A stretch of DNA of 64,000 bases from Desmodus rotundus (taxonomy: Eukaryota > Chordata > Mammalia > Chiroptera > Phyllostomidae), in the NCBI RefSeq assembly GCF_022682495.2, contig NC_071392.1:140626818-140690817 (forward strand), in the 5' to 3' direction. Position 1 is the stretch's first letter; each line of letters opens with the position of its first letter. The position numbers and the translations under genes are program-made. The notes beneath the pieces were generated by a model. The model did no database searches and had not been told where the DNA came from. It was given only the letters and a program-made list of their open reading frames with translations. Positions 42,101 through 54,100 of the stretch are shown one piece after another.

Positions 42101-45100
42101 ACCATTGCAGGAGCAGCTCCTCTCCAGGCGGTGCCGTGGGGTTAGGATGCTGAGCCTGGCTGTGCTGTACGTGGGCCCGACCCTGGGGTCCAGGTGCACT
42201 GTCTCTTGGCAGATTTGACCCTGGCAGCCTGGCCCCTGGCAGGGCACCACAGGCATGGCTGACCTCATCTGAATTCCCACTGAGTGCTCCATCTCCTTGG
42301 CCGAGTGAGTGATGATGGTTGCCAGCTCCTGCAGCTTGTGGAAGGTCCCGGAATGCCCCTCAAAGACCAGAAGCACATCCACCCCCGCTGTGGCCTCTGC
42401 AGGCTGAAGGCTGGCCAGGTGAATGTTGGCTCGTTTGATGTCCAGCTTGTTGCTGAGGAACCTCTGCAGGTTCCGCCAGTGGTCACTCACCAGCTCCTCC
42501 GGGGTGAGCTGGTGGAAGCCCATCCACATGCTCTGCTGCAGGGCCTGCGGCCCCACGTGCCACACATGGACGTGGACCCCCGCAGTGGTTGTGAAGGTGC
42601 CATCGCTGACTGTGACAGTGAACGCGTAGTGGCCTCGAGGCAGTCCCTGGGCAGCGATGATCGTGCCGTCAGACGTGCCCACTGAGAAGCGCCTGCGCAG
42701 GGTCTCCTCTCCCGCCAAGCTGTAGGTCAGCGTGTCCTGCGGGTCCCGGTCTGTGGCATGGATTTTGCCCACCATGCCACCCTGGAACTCCTGCTCCCCG
42801 ATAGTGATGAAGATCTCCAGTGGGAGGGTGGAGGGTGGGTAGTGGCTCTGCTCCGTGACATGGACTCTGACAGACGTGGAAGACGAAAGGGGAGGGACGC
42901 CGCTGTCTGACACCTGTGGACAAGAGAGGCACTGCGTTACCATGGGACTGTGGCCCAGACAAGGCTGGCCTCCTTGGGGAATCACGTCTCTCTACTTGAG
43001 AGCAGGCTCAGCATGTTGTCACATTTGAGAGACGAGATAATAACTCCAAAAGTACCGAAGGTTTCGTGGAGGGAGTCACATGCGCACCACACAGTAAAAC
43101 CGGGCTCCACTTCCTCATTCGACATCTCTGAGCCTCTCCCTAAGTCAGTCCCTCCAGACATGATCTGGCCTCCTTCCTCTTGAACTTCTCTCATTCCCTC
43201 TTTATTTAAGTGGTCATCTAAGGTCTCCTAGTGACTCCAGCGTGTGTCCTTCAGGGCCCCTGTCAGCCTCAGGAGGTTCTCTTTGGGATTCCCCTCTACA
43301 CTGTCATTGGGCTCGGGTTTGGGCTTGGGGTTGGGTTCTCCTTCAGCTCAGCTAACAAATATTTGTTGAGTGCTTCCTATGGGCCAGGCCCTCCACTGTG
43401 ATCAGGGAAAAAGAGACACTAAGTTGCTAAATAAACCGGAGGACGTCAGACTTGGATAAAGTGGTATGGAGGGAATAAATGGAGCAAAGTCATGGAGACA
43501 TAGAAGATGGAAAGAGGTAACTTAGATCAGGTGGGAGAGAAGGTGTCTTGGGGGAGGGAGCACTTGGGCTGAGTCCTGAGGGATGAGAAGAGGTGAGGAC
43601 AAGAGGTGACAGACAGGGAACAGCTGCGGGGGAGGGGGGGGCGTGGGAGGAAAGAATGTGGTGTCCTTAAAATAAAACAGAAAGGGGCCACTGTTGCCGG
43701 GGGCAGGGCAGAGGACTGGAGGTGAGGGCAGAAGAGCAAAGGTGACATTTTATGTCAGAGCCATGAAAAGCCATTGATGGTTTTACGCCAGGCAGTGACA
43801 TGATCTCATTTAAATGCAAGGGAGATAATGTAAATAAAAATTTCATTTTCTGCCCTGGGCGGTGTGGCTCAGTTGGTTGGAGCATTGTCCTGTAACCCAA
43901 AAGGTTGTGGGTTTGGTCCCTTGTCAGGGCACATACGAGAAGGCAACCAACCAATGTTTTTCTCTCATGTCAATGTTTCTCTCCCTCTTTCTCTCCCTCC
44001 CTTCCCTCTCTAAAATCAGTAAGCATGTCCTCAGGCAAGGATTTAAAACAATTAATTTTTCTTTCACATTTTACCAAACTGTCCCTGCAACTTTCTGCCC
44101 AGATAGCAAGGATGGAGTTTTTCTTCCTCTCCTCAGTGACGTTATCGCTTTACCGATTGTCAACAAGGGTCTCCAATTTTCCCTGTAGTAATACCTTGTT
44201 CACGTGCATCCCACAGCTTGGAGTGAGTGAGCAGGCTGTAAAATTACACCTGCTGCTGGGAACTGTGCACAATGGCACCGATGAATATCAATAGCAACAA
44301 TAATAATTATTACTACTACTAAGTATAATGTAGAACTACCATTAACAGAGTACAAACTGTGTACTTTAAATGCATGATCAGTTTGTCTTTCTTATGAGAC
44401 AAGAGCTGTGAAGTCTCTCATTTTACAAAATATATAACTGAGGCTCAGAGGGGTAAAGTAACTTGCCCAAAGTCACACAGCGGGTAAGGCCAGAGCAGCA
44501 AATGAACAGCCTACCTGTGTCCATAGCCTGTTTCTTTGCTGGCTTATAGTGCCTCCCACTGAACAGGAGTGGAATTGCAGGACAAATCAAAGAAATGGTG
44601 ATGCTGCCAATAGTTTCTGAGGGATTGTCTGGGCCAGGATACAGAGGTCAGGAAGCTGTTCTCTCTAGTCTCTCCCTAGGCAATAACATCCATGCCTTTG
44701 GCTTTGAGCATCCTTTACATTAGCCCACATCTGTCCTCTAATCTACAGACTCCCAGTTCCAACTACCTATTACACACCTCCACTTGGATGTCTCATGGAC
44801 ACCTGAAAAGTAACATGTGCAAAACAGAGCCCTCATTTTGCCCTGCAGACGTGTACTTCTCCCATCCCTGCCTCCGTCTCTCCAGTCTCATAAATGGCCC
44901 AACCACCCAGTCTTCACTGGAGCCAGGAACGTGGGGCTCACCCCTGATTCTTCTCTCTCTTTCCTCATATTCAGTACATCACCACTCATGTTTATGTCCA
45001 TGCAGAACTTTCCCAAATCTGTCCACTTCTTGCATCTTAACCATCATGTCAAGGTCTCAGCACGACTGTCTCCAGTTAGGATGACTTCTCGTTATTATCC

Positions 45101-48100
45101 CTCAAACACTCTTGCCCCTTCATTTGCTCCTTCTAGAGCTTCAAAAAGGAGCCTCTGAGACCCAAGAAGGGTCATTTCCTTTTCTGAGACCCTTCACCAC
45201 TTCTCAGTGCACTTAGATTAGAATCCAAAAGCATTGCCACAACTTATACTTAGAGTGACCATCCTTCCTTGTTTGCCCAGGACAATCCTGATTTTCATCT
45301 GTTGTGGACCAGTTATCGCCACTTAACTATTTTCAGTGCCTCTCTCATTCTCAAGAGCATGACAGTTTGGGCCTCAAAAAATACAGTCACTCAAGCTGTG
45401 AGGCCTCCATGATCTGCCTGCCCCGCTCATCTCTCCAGGGTTATTCCCACCACTGCTCACTGTGCTCTGACCCTGTTGGCCACATCTCAGGTCACCGCCA
45501 GCTCTCTTCCAACTCAGGACTGTGGCTTGTCTCGTTCTTCTCACCTGTGACACTCTCCTGTCCACTTTTTTACATGGCTGGCTCCTCTATTCTCAGCTCA
45601 AAATGCCCCCTTTTCATGAGGGCACCCATCCTTCGACTATGTCTCTCCCCTGTGCCTTAAGAGCCTCTCGTCACTTTTTTTCATCTATTTATTGGGTCAT
45701 CTCTATAGTTAGAATCAAAAGTCTGTGAGAGCAGGAACCATTCCAGTCTTTCCCCTGCTTTATTACTAGAAGCTAGCATAGGGTTCAGTATGTGAGAGGT
45801 GCTCAGTAAATATGTATTGAAAGACTGACTGACTGAATGAATGAATGAATAGCTGGCTGGCTGAATACAGCACCCTGAGCCCAGAGAAGTTCACAGACTA
45901 GCGAGGTCCACTAGACTTGAGATTTAGGGAAGGGATTTGGCAGGGAGTGAAATGAGAGAGAAAGGTTTGACCATCATCTTGGCCACCATCACTGGGCAAT
46001 TCTCATGCAACCCATAACAATACCACCATAATCCCCTACACGTGGATGTATGTTCTCTCACTTGACCCCACACCAGTTCTCGGGGGTAGGTCTTTAACAA
46101 CACCTGAAACTCAGAGAGCTGTCCTGACCAGCCTCAAGGAGACAGAGCCAGGTGGAGCGTGTTCTGCCTGGGAACAGGGCAGAAAGTAAGAGCTCAGTTT
46201 CTGGGGTCAGAGAGTTTGGGTTTGAAGCAATCTACCTCTGCTCCTCATTAGCAGAATAGTATTACTTTGAGTCAGTCACTTAACCTGAGCGCCCCAGTTC
46301 TCACATCTACAAAGTGGGGGTGATAACTGTCCCTGCCCTAAAGCATGCTGTGAGGATTTAATGCAACAATGCAAGTTCAGCCAGTGCCTGGCTCATGGTA
46401 GGAGGTTTGGACATTGTTTTTTTCTAATCATTGAAGCACTGGTGGTGCTTTTGCCAGCACATCACTGTCCCCATGGTCACCACTGCCGGTCCAACAGAGT
46501 TCTTACCTCGATCTGAAGCTGATACCATTCCTGGACTCTCCTGCTCAGGTACGTGGTGGTCACCAGCCATCCATCTGGGGTCACTCGGAAGGCAGAGCCG
46601 TCGTTCCCCTTGGTGATTTGAAAGGAGTAAGGGGGGCCATTCTCTGGGGAGTCTGGGTCACTCAGGATCAGCTGCAGGACTTTTCTGCCGATGGGGCATT
46701 TCTCCTGAGACCGAAAGTGACAGAAAATCAAATTGCAAAATGAGTCCCAGTTCTTCATCTCAAACCTTTCTGGATCCCCTTCTCTCAGATGAGTCCTCGG
46801 CACTCTGGCTGTTCCTGGGCCATACCTGCCCCCTGCCCTGAGCTGTCATTCATTCATTCTGCCTGCCAGGGAGATAGTTGCTGACTTTGTCAGTCTAGAC
46901 TAGTCACAGCCACTGTTGGGGTAGACTGGTACCAGCGGTGAGCACCCTCCTCTAGAAGGTCAGTGAGGGGACGATGGGTTCAGGATGCCTTTGGAAGGTC
47001 AAACGTACCTGAACAGAGGTGCTGTAGTTGAGCTGGAAGAATCTCGGTGGGTTATCGTTGATGTCAACAACTTGGATGGCGACGTCTACGTCCTCATGCA
47101 GTGGGGGGCGCCCGCTGTCGGTGGCTCGGAGCCTCAGGGAATAGCTAGAAGTCTTGTACAGCAAGATACCCAGTGGAGAGTTAGCAGTGAGACCCCTCAA
47201 TTCTGCCCACTAATATTTTCAGGAAAATAAGAAACACTCCCCTCCGCTTACCCTCATTGCCCAACCATGACATTTTAGAGCCCAGGTTTGGGAGTCAGGC
47301 AGAAATCGGTTTGATTTCCAGTTCAACCATTTACTAGCTGTGAGACCTTGGGAAAGTGACAAAACTTCTGTGACAATGATATTAGGACCATGTTCTAGGA
47401 GTCTTTTAAGGACCAAATGGCATAATGAATGTAAAGCACTTAGCAAAGGTCCTGGCACAGAGCAGGCGCTCGGTGAATGATAACGTGTTATAATGGTCTA
47501 ATTAATGATTCCTGGTCAATGGTGAGAAGCAGGCCTGAGCTCCTCCAGTGAAAATTAAGGGTCACTCAGTCCCTCTCCTGCCTCTGGCCTCACAAGCCAT
47601 AGAGACACCACAGAGAAAACAAGTGGGGGTGGGTCTGGAGAAGTGTGAGCAAGAGACGCTAACTACCAATCATTCTCCTGACCTGTAGCAGAGCTATATT
47701 CTGCTTTGATGAGCTCGAATTGGGCCCCTCCCACATGGCTCACCTGTTCCCAATCCAAGGCCCTGGCCACCTGTAGCTCCCCCTTCTTGGGGTGGATAGC
47801 AAAGTGCCCGAGCTGGTTCCCTCCTACCAGGCTGTAGGTGATGGCACTATTTAGGGGTCCATCTTCATCAGTAGCTGACACCTGCAGCAGAGGGGGGGTT
47901 ATGGTGGTGAATTGAGGGGCAAGAGCGACCAGAATGGCATCTTGGCCCCTGGGAGTATAGGGAGCGCAGATATGTCCCCTCCCCAATAAATGGACCACAG
48001 TCATCTCTCCAAAGAAATCTCATTATTTATAACCTAGTATGGACTTCAGCATGCCGTGGTTCATTCATTTATCCATTCATTAATTCATTTACTCATTGAC

Positions 48101-51100
48101 CCATACTGATAGGGTGCTAGGTTCTGTGCTAGGATGCGAGGAATGTGGCAAAATGGATATGCCCACAAAAAGCTTAACATAATTTTACGGATAATTCTAC
48201 TTTGGGGGCAAAGTAAGACCAGCTTTAGAAAGCTGACCAGCATAGAAAACACAGTGGTAGATTCCAGTTAGGGAGATTGAAAAGGGATTTGTGAAGCCTT
48301 GAAGGATAAGGATGGCTTCTGGGAGGGGAGCCTGCATCCCAAGCAGGAGAAACCATATGAGCCCAGGGGTGTGAAAGTACAGCGGGTGTTTGGGGAAAGG
48401 CACGTCTTCCTGTGTGGTTGGAGAACAGGGTGCAGGTCAGGGAGGGAAGGAGATAAGGCCAGAAGGCAGAATGAAGGAGGCTCGTGGAGAACCTTGAATT
48501 TGGCCATACAGAATTTCATTCCCTGCGGTTGGGGACAACTATATGTGTAAATGCAAAGAGTGTTATTTGTTGTCCCCTCTTTTCCTCCCCTCCCACAATG
48601 ACACTCCCTGTCCTGCGAGGCCCTTTCCCATGTCCCACTCTGTCAGTACTTGATCTGGATCTCATCAAACACGTCCCTGAGACATTTGGTCATGAGAGAC
48701 AGTTTGGCCGAATGGCTACAAGTCAGAGTCAAGTCTGTAGTGTATTAATTGATAAACTCATCCATGCTCATAGCTGACTGGGGGAGAGACAGGTAAGAAC
48801 CCAACACAGGGGCCACATCCCCCGAACAGGAAAATTGCAGATCCTTACTGTGAGCACCGTGTCACCCACGATGGCATTCTCGAAGACCCTCGTGCTGTAC
48901 AGATCCTGGGGGAATCTGGGTCGGTGTTCGTTGGTATCAGTGACATTGACCACGATTGTGGTCATGTCACTGAGGGAGGAAGAACCTTTCCGGCTGCACT
49001 CGATGGACAGGAAGTACTTGGGGCTTGTTTCAAAGTCCAGGCTCCTGTTGACGTACAGGATCCCTGAAGAAAAAAGAGAAGCATTGAGACCATTGGGACC
49101 ACAATGGCAGAGGGCTGAGAGGCCTTGGGCCAAACGCCAGGAGAGGCAGCTCAATAGGGTTAGGAGACACAGATCCCCTCCATCACCTCCTCCATCACCT
49201 CCTTCATCTCCTTCGTCATCTCCTTTGTCATCTCTCCACCACCCCTTCCTTCATCTCCCTCTTTATTTACCCTCCCTCATTACCTTTCTCTGTCCCTCCA
49301 CGTCTTCTCATTTTCCTTATTATTGTTCTCCACTGCAGTGTTTTCCTCATTTATTTCATTAATACTTCATTGAGACCTCATTGATACCTCATTAAATATG
49401 TAATATTAAATCTATGTGTGTTAGATCTAGAATAACCCTGTGGAGCATAACAGAGTGATTCTCATTTTGTAGGTGAGTCAGCTGAGACTCCCAACATCGA
49501 AGTGACCTGCCAAGCTCATTCAGCCAGTAAATGACAGAAGTTAAATTATAAAGAGTTCTGTAATACCCAAAGTTGTTCAACAAATTATTAGGGCATAGAT
49601 TTATTATTCTGAAAACTGGAAAAAAAAAGTTTTTTTCTGCCATTCCTGGATAACCAAATAGTTAATGGAGGAAAACCGGTCTTTATAAGAGAATTCCAGT
49701 TAGTAATTAAGTGAGGAATGATAGGATTACAAAAATCACCATTTTGCAGCTCCAAATGAAATAATATATCTAGGAAATAATCATCAAAGGCTGCGAAAGC
49801 CATTAGGAGAAGAGCTGATGAAGAACTCTATGTTGGGTGAATCAGGCTGACAAACTCTAAGCCCACCACCAATGAAAAAGGACCAGTTAGCCCTCTGGCA
49901 CAGTGCAAAGGACAGCCCAACATTGTCTACGAAGGGTTGTCACTAAAAAACCTGAGCCTGAACCTCGGGTCTTTGACCTTGACCAAGGCCTTTGATCCAA
50001 ATGCCATTTATAAGACATTATGGAGGGATATGTTGTATGATGACATCATAAAGATACAAGTAGCCAATCCAAAATATAAAAAGTTCTGACTAACACATGA
50101 CCCAAGTTTTTCATTACATCAATGACAAGAGGAGGAGGGAAATGTTAGAGATTAAAAGAAACTGAAGATGGTGCATATAAACCAAATGCAATAATATGTG
50201 GGCATTTGGGGGATGTTGACAGACAAACCAACTTCAAGAAGACATTTATGAGATAATTTGGCTAGGTATTAGATAAATTAAAGAATTATCTTTTGGGTGT
50301 GATAATGGCATTGTGGCTGCGTCTATTAAAGGAGGTCTTATCATTTAGAGACGCACACCGAAACGTTCCTGAACAAAACGATACGCTGTCTGGGGTTCCC
50401 TTTACAGTGACTCAGTGGTGGGAAGACGTGGGAGGGCGGCAGGTGAAGACGAAACTAGCCTGGTCTGTGTGCACAACTCCTGCAGCTGCGTGATGGGAAC
50501 AGGTAGTTTACGCTGGTTTCTATTTGTTACTTGTTCCAAGTCTTCATAATACAAACTTTGAGAAAATAGTGCTCAACAATAAGGTGGCTGCTTTGGGAGG
50601 TAGACGGCCTTCTTGCCAGGGTGGTGTGGGGAAGACTCCACCAGGGCTTGGTCTGACCTGGGGAGCCTCTCGGGCCCTTCCAGGAGGTTCTGTGAGTCTG
50701 ACTTAGACTCTTCTGTGGCTAGGAGCAAAGAGGAGGGACAGTCTCCTAGTTCTCTCTCTTCCTTAGAATAAGGGGAAACTCAGGGGTGCCAGGATATTTG
50801 GGGAGGGCTCCAGGAGGGAAGCAGGCAGCCTTGTCCTGGGCTGCTTAAGCCTCACATTCCAGTAAGTACTTCTACCTCTGCAGCCAAGAATGGAGAGTGG
50901 CCTCAGCCTCCTAGGGCTGGGTCTGAGCTAAAACTTTGAAGCTACAAACTGTAGGAGGAGAGTGGGTTGCCTAGGGTCCTGGGTGGAGAGGTGGGGGATA
51001 AGAGGGCTTCCCACATAAGGTGGCCCCAGGATGCAGAATGGACCTGGTACTTGGAGAGATGCAGAGTGAAGAAAGGGCCAGAGGAGGTTGGCCCAGGAGA

Positions 51101-54100
51101 GGTTCATGTAGCAGATACACCCTATATGTGAGGAATCCAAGTTCCCCAAGACTGGGGGCAGGGGCTGCCTTAGGCGCTGCCTCGGGCGCTCCCTCACCTG
51201 TGCGGGCATCCAGGCGAAACCTCCCCTGCTCATTCCCGCTGACCATGCGGTAGCCGGTCTTCTCAGAGCCCGGGCGGGTGAGGGTGGCCAGCTGCAGCAC
51301 CTCTGTGCCCAGCGCGGCATCCTCAGGCACCTGCACGCTGTGCTCTGTGTTCAGGAACAGGGGCAGGTAGTCTTCGAGGCCCACCACGGACACTGTGACT
51401 GTGCCCAGTGTGGACAGTGGGATCGGGGTGCCCAGGTCAGAGGCCCGGACGGTGAGCTGCAGTGCAGCTTGTGGCCTGACCCGCAGGGGCTTCTCCAGCC
51501 GGATCACGCCCGTGGTGGCTTCGATGGAGAAGTGGCCTTCGGCAGAGTCCGCCAGGGAGTAAACCACCTGGGCGTTGGTGCCTGCGGGGGGAGACCAAGG
51601 GTGTTTGAAGAGTTAATGGTAAAGTGGTACAAGGTGAGAGGATGTGTCCTACAAGGGTGGTGGGATTGGAACATGGGACTGAAGACACTAGAGCTCCTCC
51701 ACCCCGAAAGGGGAGGTTGGGGCTGAAGCAGATAGTCACCACCTCCTAGTCTTGGAGGGGCCATCATGGGCGAGGTTCTAGGTGATTGGTGTGGCTGCAG
51801 AGGGCAGACCAGACTGATGATGGTCAGCTCAAAACAGGTAGCACTTGCTAATTATCTGAGGTACCATGGAAGGAAGAGGCTGCCTAGGAAGTAGGGAGCT
51901 TCCTGTCTCTGGAGGTGAGCAAGCACTGGCTAACTGAGCATGTACAGGGCCTTGTAGCCACTAGCTGTGTTTACACTATGTGCTCTCCCTAGAACCCCTG
52001 CATCCAAAATCTCTTACCTCCGTCATTGTCAAGCTAAAACTCACTTCCTCTAGGAAGTCTTGAGTTTACTTTGCTGGGGTCAAACAAAAGAGGGTATTTT
52101 GATCCCATTTTTATCATCATTATTATCATATCCTATGCTGATCTGGCTACTTTGATCCAAGGGCATTTTTTACCCTATATCAACTATACAATTTGACTTA
52201 AGAAAATTGGACACACATAGGCGACATCTCATATACGTGTGTGTGTGTGTAACCACAATAAAACACTGGGTGGCAGAAGCTATAATTGGCACAATATGGA
52301 ACAAATACTCCCAGATGAATCCGATTTGCCTTGTAAATTTTAAAAAGAAAGAATTAACCCTTATGAAAAGGATGTCATTAAAATTAAAATGTAAAATATT
52401 GAAAAGGATTCTACTCTATTGTATAGAAAATTGATCAAGGAACTTAGTAGGCTTAATGAAGTTTGTGCCCCAAATTCCTTTCTTACGGTGAATTAATCAG
52501 AGTTGAGCAATTCTGATTGGTGCATTTCAGATTAAATATTTGCATTTAAAATGGCCTTGAGGTTAAATGGCAGGACTGAAAGGGCTCCAGGTCTAAGTGG
52601 CAGTGAGAAACAACGGGGCTGAAATGCCCTGTGCTGGCCTCAAAAAATCGCCCAGATCTTTTGCCATATAGCACCGAGGTATGCGGTTTGTGGACTAGTT
52701 TTGCACTTGTGAGTGTCTGTAGACTCTGTGGGGAGGTACCAGCCCCAGAGCAACACACAGAGCCAAGCCCTGGACCAAGGTGACCCCGTGAGCAAATGGC
52801 TTCCAATTCTCACCTTGGTCTGGATCCCGAGCCAGTACCACCGCCACGGGGGTCTTAATCGTGGTGTTGTCAAAGACAGCCACAGCACAGTGGCTGGGGA
52901 AGAAGCGTGGGGCATTGTCATTCACGTCCTCCACATGGACCGTCACATCTGCCTGGCAGGATTGGCCGCCTCCGTCTGTCGCCTTGGCAACAAGGCTGTA
53001 CACATCCTTCCTCTCTCGGTCTAGAGCTGTGAGAGTGGTCAGTACCCCTGGCCATAGAAATGACAGCAAGTGAGCTTTCTCCGGGGGAACATAACTCCAA
53101 CGTGTGTCTTCTAGATATCTATGCAAGACAGAGTTTTGTCCTGGAAAAATCAGCCCTAGTGTATATGTTTAGGAAAGAAGCTCAGCCTGTATCCCCTCGC
53201 CCCATACCCTCTCATGTCCCTAATTCTCCCAAACACGCTCCACCACCACATCACGAATTTGACCTCCACACCAACAAGATATAAAGAGGCACAACATTTT
53301 TAAAGGACAATTAGAGAATTTCTAACAACACATAAAATGTGTTTATCCTTTGGCCCACAGTTTCACTTCTAGGAATATCTCCTATAGGATGATCAACCCA
53401 ATAAAGATACTGTTTATAATGGCAACATACTGAAACCATCTATATGTCTTCCAAAAAGCAACTGGTTAAATACACAACGATTTAGCCAGACAGTAAACTG
53501 TTGTGCAACCAAAAAGGAATTATGATAGAGCTGTACATACTGCCTTGCTGATTTCTCCAAGATACTGTGATGTGAAAAAAAACACAGTCCCAGTATAGTA
53601 GTGTGTATAGAGATTTTGGAGATGCATGGAAAACTAGTATGGCAAAATATACACCAAGAATGCTTATGGGGGGGGTGCTGGTTATTATGTAGACTTTCCA
53701 ATTTCTGCAGAATATACACCTACATTGTTTGAATTTTTGCACAATGAACATGGATTACTCCTGTATTCAGAAAAACCACCCCCTTTTTTTTTTTTGACTC
53801 CATTGATCATCCTGCAGCTGAACAAACAACAGCAGAAAGAGATCAGGTAACCCACCTGGGGTGACTCAGCATACCCAATGGGAGTCAGGAAGGACAATGT
53901 TGGCTCCTGTCTATTCAGACAGCTTCCTGGGACACAACTCTCACCTGCCACCTCCCTGCTCAGGAATCTCAAAGGCTGCTGGTTCCAAGTCAGGTGCTGG
54001 CAGCTGGCCCTCCGTGACCGGGTCCTTCTGTGCTGCCCATTCCCACACCCTCCCCTGCAGGAACAGGACAGGGACCCCACCTCCGTAGCCTGCTCTTCCA

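Larger units (their letters stand above)
39243..42102 (-). other. FAT2: FAT2 intron
   Basis: GT-AG intron of 2.9 kb with an antisense MIR piece (39310-39420), two MER5A-like fragments (40255-40410 and 40640-40815) and three MIRs (41210-41875). Confidence 0.85.
42914..46506 (-). other. FAT2: FAT2 intron
   Basis: GT-AG intron of 3.6 kb. It carries G-quadruplex motifs (43309-43335 and 43628-43650), an antisense L2-like stretch (about 43340-43850), a VES SINE (43852-44036), an antisense MIR (44330-44530), a sense L2-like LINE (44690-45855) and a sense MIR (46180-46420). Confidence 0.85.
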
